In this document: positions 1 to 12,822 of the stretch, one piece after another
How the letters are laid out: each line of letters begins with the position of its first letter
Position numbering within the stretch: the first letter of the stretch is position 1
Origin: Rhipidocladum racemiflorum
Lineage: Eukaryota; Streptophyta; Magnoliopsida; Poales; Poaceae
Direction: 5' to 3'
NCBI GenBank assembly: GCA_036346355.1
Contig: CM070577.1
Location: 79,816,509 to 79,880,508 of the forward strand
DNA: 64,000 bases
Position numbers and translations under genes: made by a program
Notes under the pieces: generated by a model
What the model saw: only the letters and a program-made list of their open reading frames with translations
What the model was told of the DNA's origin: nothing
Database searches by the model: none

Positions 1-299
1 TCTTCAAAGCCTACAGCTTGGTCTGAAGACTGAAGTGCAGATGACCTAGTATTCTTTGGCTGCCTTTTTATTTTCTTTGGTCTGAAGTGCAGATTGCCTA
101 TAGCTTGGTCTAAAGTTCTAGAAATTTAATTTTGTTTGTTTCTAATGCTGCCCGTTGGACCTTATCTAACAAATAATCCAACACTAAAGAAAGGAATGAT
201 CAATAACAGATTAATAGCAAATAATCTATTGTAATCCTTATCTAACACTAAAGAAAGGAATGATCAATAGCACAATATTATCTCGAATCTCACCAAAAT

Positions 300-2504
300 T
301 TAGGTAGAAGTATCACTAGGTTTGGTTACGGACTCGGATTTGGACTTTTCCTTTGAAGAATTGCCAACATCTTGTGCAATTATGGCTGAAATGGAATAAA
401 ATCAATAGTCAATTGTCGTGATGAATAAGATAAATGTAATTGAAGCAAACATCAGTCAATAATTTGTTTATTACCTTCCTCGATTGTGACCAAATCTGCT
501 GGATCTTCTTCAATATTGATAGGAAGGGATCGCTGTAACCAATCTTGTGTACAAACTAGGCATTTGACCATTAATGGTTAGCTCCTAAAGTCATCAAGGA
601 CACATCCACCCATGCTAAAGGCTGACTCAGATGCAACTGTTGATATAGGAACTACTAATACATCACGAGCCAAGTGAGACAATACTGGGAATCTAGGAGA
701 ATTGCACTTCCACCACTCAAGAATATCAAAATTCTCGTTGTCATCTTCATTATCTTCACTAAGATATTTGTCAAGTTCAGACTTGCTAGTGCCAGTTCAA
801 GTGTTTCTAATCCTCATTTTTTCCGCAATTAAGGATTTCATCAACCTAGTGCTCCTTTCCAAAGGTTCTTGTGAATCATTCGATTGTGGTGCCTTATCAC
901 TTGGAGCATATATTTTTCTATACTCATCAAACAAAGAACGAAAAGAATAATTCACATTATTCCAAACTTCGTTTCCTTCTTCCTCACCAAACATATCCAA
1001 AGTAGCTATATTTGTGTAATTAGATAGCTTATATCTTGGATCAAGTGTAACAGCAATAAACATGAGCATGTTCAACTTATTCTTATATCTCCAATATTTG
1101 TAGTACTTATGAAGCATTCTTTGGCCCATTTCCTTACGCACATCATCATCACTATGACACCATTATCGCAACAAAAGCAGAACATCTCCAATCTCATGAA
1201 ATAAAATGTTAGATGTTACATGGTATGTAGCAGAAACGCGGAGAGTGAGCTTATAGAAGTGTCCAAGAAACTCAATCATTTTCTTTGCATTCTCCCAATC
1301 TCCACTTTCAGGAACTCTAAGACCTTTCTCACCACATAATTCTATTGAATAGTACGAGTCTTCTTCACCATACCTTTTAAATACATTCTCATAAATTGAG
1401 GCAGCATTCAACATAAGGTATGTTGAGTTCCATCTAGTACAAACATCTAGTGATAAGAATACTTTACTATCCACCTTTGCCAATTCAGCACATTTCTTCA
1501 ATTTGGCTATTCTAGAAGGAGAATTCTTTATAAATTTAACAGCAGCACGGACGCGTTGAATTGAAACTGACAATTCTTTTAGCCCATCAAAAACTATCAA
1601 GTTAATAATATGTGCTGCACATCTCATGTGAATATATTTGCCTTTAGCAATGCTGCTATTAGAATTATTCAAGACCTTTCTCATGTAATTTAGAGCACTA
1701 TCATTAGAGCTAGCATTGTCAACAGTAACTATGAAGACTTTTTCTATAGACCATTCTATCAAACATTTCTCTAAAGATTTCCCAATGTCCTCCCCCTTAT
1801 GGCCCTTTACCAAGAAAAAACCAATGATCTTCTTATGTAGCTTCCAATCACTATCAATGAAATATGCTGTGACAGACATGTAGTTCTGTTGTGTATTTGA
1901 AGTCCAGGTGTCAGTTGTGAGGGAAACTCTTTCATAGCAATCCTTAAAAAATTGTTTGAGCTTTTCTTTCTCATTATTGTAAGTGCAAACGGCATCCCTA
2001 GTAGTTGTTCTTCTAGAGAGAACAGAGAAATGTGGACAAGCTTTAGACATGAACTTTTTAAAGTCTTCATGTTCAGAAATGCAAAAGGAAGCTCGTCTGT
2101 AATGATCATTTTAGCAAATGCCTCCCTAAGTACCTTAGGATCAAACTTCCAAGTGGATATGGCACAATGACTACTATCCCCCTGATTTGCTTGTACTTGC
2201 AAAGTACCTTGCTTAGGGTCTGTATTCCTAATAGGATTACGCTTGCAGATTTGCAAGTGGAAGTTTAAGGAGGATGTACCATTTGTTTTTGGATCACAGT
2301 GAAGCTCACGGCCGATGTTTGCACTTGGCCTTTAAGACATCTCCAACCTTGATCTTGCTAAAGCTTTCCCACACATATGATCTTGGTGTCATTGATTTCC
2401 TTTTCTTCACCTCTGGCTACTGCTGCTCATTCTCCTGTCTGTAAAGTCGCCATCTCGTCCATTTGTCTATCATGATTTGCAGGGTTTTCGTCGGGCTCTG
2501 CCAT
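300..2504 (-). pseudogene. hAT transposase pseudogene, BED zinc finger / RICESLEEPER-like
   Basis: Transposase of an hAT DNA element, which would bind element ends and cut DNA in the nucleus. In order on the minus strand: a BED finger (motif YVWESFSKIKVGDVLKAKCKH, near 2310-2380), the RNase H-like catalytic region (1163-2100, with TDTWTSNTQQNYMSVTAYFI and the CAAHIINLIV helix), the DUF4413 segment (about 1000-1140), and the hATC dimerisation domain (about 560-720, with ASESAFSMGG). The gene is broken many times: a stop at 2417-2419, a two-base loss in the BED finger near 2312, a frameshift near 2085, TAA at 1163-1165, TGA at 797-799 and TAA at 578-580. A final intron (386-474) and a last exon ending at 300 still follow GT/AG rules. 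I saw no convincing terminal inverted repeats, so the element edges are not given. Confidence 0.85.
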
Positions 2505-3575
2505 CTACAAATCAAGGAAAAATGCAATACATAGGTTAGTGATTGAAAATAAAAAAAATCATTGACTAAGCAAACAAGCAATGAATCGAACAATACATTG
2601 CAGGATAGTTCGGTTGTGGTGGCCATTGCTCCTATTCCAAACTGATATTGCAACAGAAATGGCAGGAGACTTCGAATTCCATTCCTCTGTTCCTGTAGAC
2701 TAATGAACTGGGAATCATATTCTATACAAGAAACAAAAGAAAGCAAGTCACTTGCTAGGATAAGCCAAAACCGAGTGGGCCAATCCTCTTGATTGCTTTC
2801 CCGGGCACCTTATCATATTGTCATTGATATTAGAAGAAGAAGAAAACAACAGCTACAACAACCTAAGTTTTCAGGAGTCATGATGTTTAGATGTCTGCTA
2901 CTCAAAAGGCAGAACTAGTTCATAGAGTTTATCCACTATTTTGATTTTAGACATGAGCACAAGAAATTTGATTGAATTGCTTGATAAACTGCACAGTATA
3001 TATGGATTTCGTACAATTGCCACACCTTTATGCTTCATCAAAGGACTAAAGGAGAAGCTAAAGAACATAAAAAATAATAGTAATTCACTTTCATGTTATG
3101 TTTTATCAGTTGTTACCCGCCACATTTTCTCAAATCCATGTAAGGAACTAACTCAACTAAAGAAGAATCAACAGTGTCTGGTTGTCTGGATGAAGAGCTA
3201 ATACAAATTCAGTGCTATAGTACAAATTCAGTGGCTCAGTGCTATGATACAAATCCATTCACAGTTGTCTGGTTGACAAATCCTTTCCGTGCTATGATAC
3301 AAATCCATTTAGTGCTATGATACAAATCCTTTCTGGTTGACTGTTTGTCTGGTTGAAGAATGAAGAAGCACAAAACATAATGATTTGGGAACTACAAGTC
3401 TACAACATGCATATACTGATCACCATGATCCATTCACAGTGGAACATCACCATCCAATATCTCACAATAAACCACACGCGATGAATTAAATGGCTACAAA
3501 ATACGGCGAACAGGGAGGAGATGGGGGGAAGAGAAGTTATACCGAGCTGTTTTCTGTGAGACGTACTCACCGGCG
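2505..3575. other. Non-coding stretch with degenerate short repeats
   Basis: No gene is visible. Between about 3208 and 3360 a phrase close to GTGCTATGATACAAATCC recurs about four times with variable spacing, separated by copies of TGTCTGGTTGA. It looks like a small decayed tandem array. The part nearest 2504 is the 5' leader side of the hAT pseudogene. Confidence 0.5.
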
Positions 3576-3915
3576 GTGTTCTTGAAGCAGATCCACGATG
3601 GCGGCCGCGGTAGCTCTGGGGATGGGAGCCGCCGAGCCAGGAGGGTGGCAATGGTGGAGCCGTGGAGGTGCCAGGGGCCGCACTGGCTTTGGGGATGACT
3701 GGATGAGAGCCAACACCCGAGAGAGCTGTGCGCCAGTGCCTGGGGCCTTGTTGGTAGTGTTCTTGATGCAGATCCACGGTGACGGTCGCGGTAGCTCTGG
3801 GGATGGGAGCCGCCGAGCCAGGAGAGTGGCGATGGTGGAGCCGTGGAGGTGCCTGGGGCGCGCTGGCTTTGGGGATGGGAGCCGAGACCTGAGAGGGTGG
3901 TGCACTAGTGCCTGG
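3576..3915. repeat. Direct duplication, period 181 bp
   Basis: A GC-rich segment beginning GTGTTCTTGAAGCAGATCC at 3576 recurs at 3757 with few differences, followed by a shorter third piece. Each copy holds TCTGGGGATGGGAGCCGCC and TGGAGCCGTGGAGGTGCC. Open frames exist on both strands because the segment is GC-rich and repeated; none resembles a known protein. Confidence 0.75.
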
Positions 3916-4331
3916 TAGGGTTCACCTTACCGTTTAGACCACGAATTTTGCTACTGCATCGGCATCGAAAATCGTTGATTTTCAAGCGAAAATCTCTAAA
4001 AATCGCGTGAACTCAAATTTTGTTTTAAAAAAAAAAAATCAAAATCGTCGATTATAGTGGAACGAAAATCATCGATGATTTCGTGGAAAATCGACAAAAA
4101 TGTTGTACTTTTTTGGCGGTCGATTTTTTGGAGCGATTTTCGTTGATTTTTGACGAAAATCGAGTGATTTCCACCGATTTTCGATCGGTTTGTAACACAT
4201 AATTTTTTTTTGAATTTTTGAATTTTGTTTTGAATTGGATCGGTTTATTGACCGGTATTTGATATCGGATCGCGGCGATACGGGCGAAAATCGTAAAAAT
4301 CGCACGATTTTCGTCGATTTTGTTAACCTTG
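3916..4331. mobile_element. hAT-type MITE, 416 bp, 8-bp target duplication
   Basis: The 8-base direct repeat GTGCCTGG flanks the element at 3908-3915 and 4332-4339. The termini are imperfect inverted repeats, TAGGGTTCAC on the left and CAAGGTTAAC read inward from the right. The interior is AT-rich and packed with short palindromes built from AAAATCG and CGATTTT. An 8-bp duplication with a CA-type terminus is what hAT elements leave. There is no coding capacity, so it would depend on a transposase in trans. Confidence 0.75.
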
Positions 4332-5391
4332 GTGCCTGGGGCCTCGTCGGCGATGGCGGCGCTCCTGGGACTGAGGAAGAGATTAGGGAATGAGGATGGC
4401 GATTAGGGCAATACCACAATAGGGCTGGTCGGCTGGGAGCCTGGGACTCTCTGACTTTGGGAGAGTGGAGAGTGGGAGGCTTGTTGCCTTGTCGGCTGTC
4501 GTTAGGTCTAGGGCCTCTGGGCCACCTGGGCTGGGTTGCCTGGGTTGGAAGTTGGAACCATTTATTCGGTGAATCGGTCATTTTGGTTTTTGGACTTCTG
4601 GAATCGAACCGTAAACCGAAAATCGAATAAACCAAAATAATCGGTTAATTTGGTTTGGTTCGGTTCAGTTTTTTGGTTTCGGTTTAAAAGTGCCCACCCC
4701 TAATAATCGCGATATTTGCCTCGAAAATCAACCGACCAAACAAACTTCTCTCTTCGGTCAATATACCTCGTGATATTTTTGAGTGTTGCATAAATTTTTC
4801 CAAAATTTTGAATTCTTGAATTTTGTTTTGAATGTAACCAGTTTGCCGAACGGTATATAATATCGTACCTGCTCAATAAGGTTGATAATTGTGATTTTTG
4901 GTCGATTTTCGATGATATTTTAAACCCTAAACTAGATAGGGAGCGCCACAATGAATAAATAGGTCTAAATTAGGCAACAAAAAGGAACACCGATCTGAAA
5001 TTGGAACTCGGGCAAAGCTCCTGCTGACAAATCCCCCAACCTAGCCTGTTCCCGATTTAACTTGAGCAAAAGGGAGAATAAACTCCACCATTTTTCAACC
5101 CCAAAAAAAATATTTTTGCATAAAATCACGTGCACATTTGCGCAGAACAAATTCAGACTAAGATGATAAACTCAAACCGCCCGAAAACTTCCCTATGCCC
5201 AAAAACTAAATTCGAGCATCCTAAACTTTAAACCCCCAACCAAAATATAGAATCCACCTACTAATCCACCGTTTCCGCCAAATCTCCGAAGTCCGAAGCA
5301 CACATGCACAAAACCCTAGACCCCCAGAACCGCACCACACGCAACCCCAAAAATACCCCAATTTTTTTCGCGGTAGAACCGAACCTAGCAA
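4332..5391. other. Decayed MITE-like sequence, no gene
   Basis: 4332-4540 continues the duplicated GC-rich segment after the MITE. About 4540-4700 is rich in GGTTTGGTTCGG and ends in TGCCCACCCCTA, the usual end of an hAT MITE class, but no left partner was found. 4701-4931 resembles the middle of the 3916-4331 MITE (shared GAATTTTGTTTTGAAT and a GACCGGTAT/GAACGGTAT phrase) and is probably a diverged relative. 4932-5391 shows nothing recognisable. Confidence 0.4.
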
Positions 5392-5873
5392 TAGGGATAG
5401 CCGTGGCAATACTCATACCCACACGTGGGTAAAAATTTTACCTGTACCGTACCTGTGCAGGTAATGGGGACCCGACGGGTAACCCGCACCCGTATTATGG
5501 ACAGATGCCCCTGTAGGCTGCAGCAGCATATCGTATAAGGCAATTCAATGAAAATGTAATGGATATCCATATTAAAATTAAACATTATACTAGAGTGCCC
5601 CTACAATAGCATAATTTCACTAGGAATATTTAGAGTGACCTAAAACATAGCATAAATACATTACAAGTTCATTTCAGGAATGAAAATAAAATAAACCTAG
5701 ATGGAGACCCACGGGTGAATGGGAACGGGTAATAGCAAAACAGACCTATACCCGCTCACCCGCTGGATAGTAACTTTTGCCCGTTAATATTCCGCGGGTA
5801 TGAAAAATGGTTCATACCCGACCCTTAATGGAGTAAATACCCATCGGGTTTCGGGTCCCTGTTGCCATCTCTA
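5392..5873. mobile_element. Probable hAT-type MITE with long subterminal inverted repeats
   Basis: Left end TAGGGATAGCCGTGGCAAT and right end TTGCCATCTCTA are imperfect inverted repeats. Both arms carry repeated ACCCG/CGGGT phrases (ACCCGACGGGTAACCCGC on the left; CGGGTTTCGGGTCCC on the right), and a low-complexity core lies between them. No 8-bp duplication is clear, so the exact edges are uncertain. Confidence 0.5.
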
Positions 5874-6230
5874 AATAAGGAAAGAAATGCCGGTGAAATT
5901 TCAACGAAATCTCAAATTTTGGTCCATCTAAGATTCATAATTCCAATAGAAATTTTTTTGAAAATTTTTTAAATTGCTATAGTGATCTTGAAAATCTCGG
6001 CGAGATCTCGGCAAATTCCACCGAGATCTTGGTAAATCTCAGTGAAATTGCCAAAAAAATGACCGTTTTCGTAGTTTTTAGGACTGGATTTTGCTTCAAA
6101 TTTTGTATGGATAATTGTCATGACTTTTGTAAGGAATACGTGCAAAAAATTTACAATAAACTCATAAACTACTTTTAACTCAGTTGGTTGTTGACTCCAT
6201 TTGATCCTGCATATAGATCCTATATATTTA

Positions 6231-6462
6231 GTCCCTATTTGGCAGAGCTCTAACTCTCAGCTTCACCTTAGATCTGAAACTTTTAGTCTAAAATAAAGTG
6301 AATTAAGTTTATATTTTTTATTCTAAAATGTAAATAAGATGAACCACCTAAACACTTTTAATATACCTACAGCTCCAGCTCCACGGATCTGGTGGAGCTA
6401 GGAATACCCAGCTCCACTAGATCCACGAACCTGGTGGAGCTGGAGCTCTACCAAACAGAGCC
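6231..6462. mobile_element. Tourist/PIF-like MITE, TTA duplication (family copy 1)
   Basis: The termini GTCCCTATTTGGCAGAGC and GGCTCTGTTTGGTAGAGC (read inward from the right) form inverted repeats, with TTA on both sides (6228-6230 and 6463-6465). The second half holds paired GGTGGAGCTGGAGCTC / CAGCTCCAGCTCC palindromes. Two more copies lie at 12407-12647 and 53214-53328. A 3-bp TTA duplication is typical of PIF/Harbinger MITEs. Confidence 0.75.
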
Positions 6463-6530
6463 TTATATATATCCCAGAATTGACTTGTTTGTAGGCCCAT
6501 TTGATGTCACTCTTCATGGTTAATTAGAGG

Positions 6531-8697
6531 TGTGACACCCCAGAATGTGACATTATAGAATTTGGCTTTTCGTTACGACTTTATAGCGTGTTTTTGGGCC
6601 GTTTCCGGGTGTTTGGGCCTTTCCGGGGGACTTTGGGCCTTGGGGTTGAGTTGGGCCTCCGGTGGAAGGGTTTGGGCCCAAGGGGGGACTTTTGGGCAGC
6701 CAAACCTAGCCCCCACCCCTTGGTGCTCCCCCCACTCCCCTCTCCCTCAACCCTAGCCGCCACACACCCCTTTCCCCCAATGCACCTCCCCATTGCCTCC
6801 CCTAGCCGCCACCTTGCTCCTCCACCTCCCCACCTCCCCTAGACGGCCCTAGAGCCTCTCCCTCCGTGCGATCTCGCTGTCCGGGAACTCTCCGTCCAAG
6901 AGGATCCGGCGTTCCGGGCGACTCCGACGTTCCCGGCGATTGGAGGAGAGATCGGGTCGCGAGGAAGAGGCGTTCGTCGACCGGGTGATCCGTCAAGAAG
7001 AGGTACGGATTTGGGGTCTTGTTCGGGGTGGTCTAGGTGCTGTTAGATGGGTAATTTCATGGTTAAATTTGATGTTTAGGTGCTGTTCCTAGATGAGATT
7101 AGGGAGATTGCATTTGCTGTCCCACGTTCTGTTTCGAGCAGATTGGACGTCTGACCCAGGGTTTGAGTTTTCGCAATATTAGATTCGGAATTTGGTCATC
7201 CGCCTGTTGAGAAAGTTGTAGATAACTTCAATACCTTTAATTGTACACCAAGAACGTCCAATTCCGCCCAGCCATTTGAAAGTTATGATTGTTTTACCGA
7301 ACGTGTTCAAATCTGTGACGTAATTGGGACAGAACGTAATGTTTTGTAGATTAGACAATTTTAGAGGCCGAATCAGCTTTTCCTAATACTTAAAGAAAGC
7401 TAGGAAATTTCCTAAGCTTAGTGGTGATGTACTCGTTTACTTAATTTGGAGACATAGAAGTCAAGTTATGCTAGTTTGAAGCCTGCTGTCCCGGGGGACA
7501 GATTCTCTGTTTTTCGGCTTTGGGAGTAGTTTGCGAAGTCGGGGTAGATGAGCGATGGTGTACTGTTTTGTGGGCACGTTTTGAGTATATTGTATCTATG
7601 TGCAGGTGGTGTGACCCCGGGAGTGCCCTCTTCCTCTCGCCAATCCGTCGCCCGCGGTTAAGGCAAGTGTATTGGAATGGGTAGTGTGTTGTATGTTGCT
7701 TGTCTTGATTAGATGCAAATTGTTTTCATGATATGTTATCTTGCCATGATTAGTGTTTGCCCATGATATGGTGAAAATGGTATGTTATGATGCTATGCAA
7801 TGATTAATTGTTTTTGTTTATGGCATATGTTGCATACATGGCATGAAAACTGGCCCGGTCGGTGAGAACGTCATAACTAGTCCGGTAAGGTCGGTGAGAA
7901 AGTTATGACTAATCCGGAGCGCCATTGAGTAAGACCTACCTCGTGATTCCATCCACGTGGTGAGTGGAAGCGAGGAGTGCCTCTACGGGATGGAAGGGGA
8001 AAGAGGGTGCACGCCGACGGGTGTGCACTCGGCAATACCGGTATGTGCTTCGAAGAGACATGTGCATTGCATTGCATTGCATACATGATGATGATAATGA
8101 AATGTGTAGAATGAGATTGGGACATGGTTATGATGTTGTATATGAAAGTGTGACTTGATCTTGATGTTAAGTATGGTATGTACCGATGTGGCTTTGATTT
8201 GTTCTTTATGATCCATTGCAATATACTTGCTGAGTGATGAACTCACGCTTGTGTTTTATGTTGTTTTTAGGTACCATGAAACCGGCATGCGGGAAAGGGC
8301 ATTAGCTACACTTCTACACGTAGCTTCACACTTATATACAGTTTAATCATTTGGAGTCATGATAATAATGAATAGTGCCATGAAACTTGGTGTATGGTTT
8401 GGTTTTGAGCTTAAGTTCATCGTTTGATTTGTTATATTTGGTGGAATGGTTGAATTCCATTTTTTTAGACATAAGTAATGCTATATCCATTGTTATTGCT
8501 ATTTTAGATATCTCTTATCATGCTATATCTTGCCTTATTATTACTGTTACTTCAATTCATGGAAAAACAAAGGAGATGCTGCCGAAATTTTCGGTTTTAG
8601 CATTTGCACCTTTGCTGTAATTTAACTTTATTTGTGGTATTTAGATGTTGTTTAGTCTATATTTGGTAACATTCAGGCATACTAGATGCCGGGGTGA
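6531..8697 (+). mobile_element. Solo LTR of a Ty3/gypsy-type element (about 2.16 kb)
   Basis: Begins TGTGACACCCCAGAATGTGAC and ends in ACTAGATGCCGGGGTG. It is the same sequence, in opposite orientation, as the LTR at 15978-18136; shared stretches include GGTGTGACCCCGGGAGTGCC, GTGCACGCCGACGGGTGTGC and the repeated CCGGTAAGGTCGGTGAGAA. No primer-binding site follows and no polypurine tract precedes, so this is best read as a solo LTR. No 5-bp duplication was found, and the last few bases have decayed. Confidence 0.65.
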
Positions 8698-11600
8698 TGA
8701 TAAGAAGCATGTAAGAGTTTGAGCATTAATATGAGTATGATATATATATATAGCTAGTTAGTGGCATAATTTGTAGGTTGCTAATTAGTGACAAATATTA
8801 GTGTCATAATTTGGAGCTTGCCTAATTTGGTTGTAGAATAAAAATTGACAGTTAATTAGTACTAGTTAGTTGTCCTGTGGACTAAGACAAAAATGAAACA
8901 TGAGCCATTTAATCCTTTTCGGTCACCAGCTTGGTCTAAAAAGTATTAACCCCTATTACAAATTATCCAAATATACAAAGTCTTCTTTCCTTTGGTTTTA
9001 AAGCCTATAAGGCTACACATGAAGCATGTTCTTATAGCTCAAGCTTACTTAGCTCTTGTTGCACTTGCATTCATCATAATATTATGTGGCTTTTGATCCA
9101 TTGGATAGCTAGGATCACAAGGTAAAGTACATCATAGTAGAGAACTGCATGAACTATTATTTCCTGTTGAATGTTTCTAACATACATGCTTTCTGGTTAT
9201 GACTTGAACTTCATTTGTTACATTTGAAAAATCAAAAATAGAACGAACATAAGGCTTTTATCATGATATTAGCATTATCACAATTTTTAAAAATTCGTCA
9301 TGCTTAAACATCATCTGAAAATTTTATAGGAAGATTAGTAACATATAAGGACCATCCACAAAACATTTCAAAAATTTTTGAGACATTTTGGACTAATTTT
9401 TGTTCAGTTAAAAAACACCGAGATCTTGGTAAATCACCGTGTGATCTCAAAAATCTCGATAAAACAACCGGATTTGAATTTTTCTTTTTGGATTTCATCT
9501 GAATTTCGTTCGAAATAACAAAATTTTGCCAAAATTTTGGATTTCAAATGGTGACAAGATGTAACCAAAAATGAAATTTGGAACCTTGCCTAGCAACCAT
9601 GACACGGGAGAGGGAGCGTAGGCAACGCTAAGAGACCGGATTAACCTGAGCGTACACAGTTTCGGGGAGAGGAAGAGGAGAATTGAGGGGGCTTACCGAG
9701 GCGCAAGGGTTGGATATCGCGTGAAGATAGATACCGCATAAAGTACACATATATATAGCAATGATTAATTAATTGTATGAGTTCGAATGCAGTAGAATTA
9801 TAGCAATTTAACTAGTTATTTTATCATGTAGTCATAGAAATGGTCTCCTCAGTCTATGGCCGTCCATTCCCTTTCTCTCCAATGTTAGGCGTGCAGACAT
9901 ACACATAATGACACAAATAGATAATAACATGAGCTCCTTGGCCGCCGATTCCCTTTCTCTGCAATCTTCCAAAATTTGTCCAATCCATCCATCCATCCCC
10001 TGACAAATTAGCCATAGGAATGGCTTCCACAATCCTTGGCGATACTATTTCCCCCCTCCTCCTTCTTCGTCACCAAAGGCCGCTGCAACGCGTCCATATT
10101 CACGTCGCCCTGCCATGAACAATGAACCACCTCTCCAAGCTTCTTCCTCCCTCACCACACACGTCATCATGATTGGTTTGAAGCCCTCAATCCCTCACGC
10201 CACCTTCCTCATCCCCTCCTTCGCTGGAGCCCTCCGCAAGCTTCCGCCACCACCGTGCCATGGGAGGCCACCGGTGCCAGGCCTCCTCTGGCCACCTCTG
10301 ACCAAACCAACACCATCTACGGCTTCCCCACGCTGAGACAGTGCTCATGCTCTCATCACCTCCTTCCCTGTTGCCGCCGTTGTCCCTGCCGCTATCAAGG
10401 CCACCACCCTTGCATGAGGGGTGATGAGAGAGATAGAGGAAGCAAAGGACAGTGTCAAGTGGTGGAGGAAGCGGAGGGGGGAGGTGCAGAGGGAGGCGAC
10501 GGGATGGCCTTGTAGTGTGTGATGTGGTCAGGGGCGTCAGGAGGGACCGAATGAGACTAAGAGAGACTGAGGGTATGTACTAGCCTTGGGCGGCTGGGCC
10601 TATGGGCCATAGTGATTACTAGATATCCACTTAATTTGATATAGACATATCCAAAAATCCACTTAATTTGATATAGACATATCCAAAAATAAGTTCAGAA
10701 TATCCCGATCCAACAGATAGTGCTCTCCCGAATTCGAATCTAAAACAAAATATTCGAAACCGATACATAATCCAACAACTATCTGAATCTGATTCGAACA
10801 CATCCAATCGGTCCGTCAAAAATTATCCAAATCAATTGCACCCCTAGGTATAAATACCATCATGCATGGAGGAGCCGAGGTAGTGAAGCGAGGGTGTTCG
10901 CCTTCTCCTTATTAGTCTTGTCACATTATTGTGGGTTTTGCATCGCTCGGCCATTGATTCTGACCGCATCGTGTGGCCATTCATCAATTGGATTGGGTCT
11001 ATTTGTCTGCTACAGATTGCAAAACGGGGTAGGTAGTATATGCATAATCATACCGAGTTTTTTGTGACAGATAAATGCATTTTTTCTTTTTGCAGGGAGT
11101 GGTATAATCAGAGCTTCCTTGATGGTAATTTTTGTTAAGGGCGTAAAAGAAGATATGTTTAAAGTGAGTGCCTTCATAACACTATTGCCTTAGGTAGCCA
11201 CCAGCAATTAGGCATGGGCATAGGGCTAGGCTTTTTTGTGCCGACCTGTAGCACGAAGGGAACGGTCAAACCCAAGGCACGTCTTGACACGTCTGGGAAT
11301 GGGTCCTGTCAGTAATAGAAACTAGGCACGTTGGGTGACACAGTCCAGCAAGGCAAGGTGGGCTGTGCTTGGGCCTATATAGCACACCACAGTGGCGAGT
11401 AAGCACAGCCTGCTCGTGGTACGCCGCATGGCATGGAGCATGCGGTAGGTGGCAGGGCATGCAGTAGGAGACGGAGGGAGGGAGTGTACTTGGCAACTCC
11501 ATGGTTGCCATGAGCCTACACCATTCTGTGCTCCTGTGCTACGCCATGATCGTCGCACGTCCGCGTGATGCTCGCCACGCCCATGCCACACCCGCTCGCC

Positions 11601-11814
11601 TTGCTCGGCACGCTCGCTCCACACTCACAGCATGTCCGCTGCATGCTCACCGTGCTCCAGCACCACATGGACAGAGGTGGAGGCTACATAATGGAGGGCG
11701 AGAGGGGGAGTTGGGAGGAGAGTGGAGGCGGAGGAGAGCGGAGTGGTGGGGACAATGAGGGAGATGGAGGCGGCAAGGAAGGTGTGGGAGGGAGGCGGGG
11801 GAGGGATGCTAGCC
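8698..11814. other. Intergenic sequence without a supported gene
   Basis: AT-rich to about 9600, with a patch around 9410-9560 that shares CACCGAGATCTTGGTAAATC with 6020-6050 and is probably MITE debris. A perfect 32-bp tandem pair lies at 10626-10689. The stretch ending at 10853 closes with CACCCCTAG, a hAT MITE-like end without a visible partner. Open frames at 10115-10515 and 11501-11819 are low-complexity, GC-rich and unlike any known family; I do not call them genes. Confidence 0.5.
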
Positions 11815-12019
11815 TGTAGGATCAAGGATAACTAACTAGAGAGGGTGAATATGAGGTTTTAAAATTCTTTTGGCTATAAACCGATTTTTGAACAAGTATG
11901 AAAAGGAATTTAATTTTACACAATTAAGTCCTAAATATTCTAGATTATACTAAGTGCACCAACAGCCTAAGTCTAATCAAGTCTCGAGAATATAGAGTGA
12001 TAAACAAGCAATATAGGTC

Positions 12020-12401
12020 GGCAAAATATCCGGTGCAACCACCGTTTTCGTGCAACCACCGTGCAACCCTACTAAAAAAAGTTTCAAAAAATTCTGAAAA
12101 AAATCATGGATGTACATCTCAACTTACCCCATCTACATATAAAATTTCATGATCAAATACGTCCTATGCTAGAAGTTACAAAAAAAACAAATTTTGTGAT
12201 GTCTCCTGTAACAAGATTCCAAGCGAAAATTTGTCTTTTTTGTAACTTCTAGTATAGGACGTATTTGATCACGAAATTTTATACATAGATGGGGTAAGTT
12301 TAGATGTACATCCATGATTATTTTCAGAATTTTTTGAAACTTTTTTTAGTAGGGTTGCACGGTGGTTGCACGAAAACGGTGGTTGCACCGGATATTTTGC
12401 C
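12020..12401. mobile_element. Mutator-type foldback MITE, 382 bp, 9-bp target duplication
   Basis: The two halves are near-perfect inverted repeats of roughly 170-180 bp, starting GGCAAAATATCCGGTGCAAC on each strand and separated by a short loop around 12205-12225. ATATAGGTC flanks both sides (12011-12019 and 12402-12410), a 9-bp duplication as expected for Mutator-like elements. No coding capacity. The right duplication overlaps the first bases of the neighbouring Tourist-like MITE, so this element jumped into that MITE's edge. Confidence 0.9.
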
Positions 12402-12406
12402 ATATA

Positions 12407-12647
12407 GGTCCTGTTTGGCAGAGCTTCAGATCCCAACTCCACCTCAGATCAGAAACTTGTAGGAAAAAATAAAGTTAATTAAATTTATATTTTTATTCTA
12501 AAATGTAAACAAGATGACCCACCTAAACACTCTTAATATACCCACAGCTCCATCTCCACAGATTTGGTGGAGCTAGGAACACCTAGCTCCACCAGATTCC
12601 ACCAGATTCACGAATCTGGTGGAGCTGGAGCTCTGCCAAACACCCCC
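12407..12647. mobile_element. Tourist/PIF-like MITE (family copy 2)
   Basis: Same family as 6231-6462: starts GGTCCTGTTTGGCAGAGC and ends with the complement of GGGGGTGTTTGGCAGAGC. It has the same internal TTAATTAAATTTATATTTT and the paired TGGTGGAGCT palindromes. The flanking triplet reads ATA on both sides (12404-12406 and 12648-12650), a variant of the usual TTA/TAA. Confidence 0.7.
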
Positions 12648-12822
12648 ATAATCACTAGAAATGTAAATGCACAAAGTAAAGAGCAAGAATGTAAACCACA
12701 AGATGAACACAAGCGAATTTTTTGTGCGGTCTCGGAGACTTGCTAGTTTCTCCTAATCCACATTGAAGGAGCTTGAACAAATCAAGCTAGTTCTATGCGC
12801 AAATGAGCCTTCCTCGATTTAG

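Noticed and set aside
10115..10515. Plus-strand frames that look like a small gene
   Set aside because: Pro/Ser-rich, GC-driven frames without a domain, and no splice or promoter context.
11501..11819. Overlapping frames of 81-100 codons on both strands
   Set aside because: GC-rich sequence with similar openness in four frames; no conserved motif.
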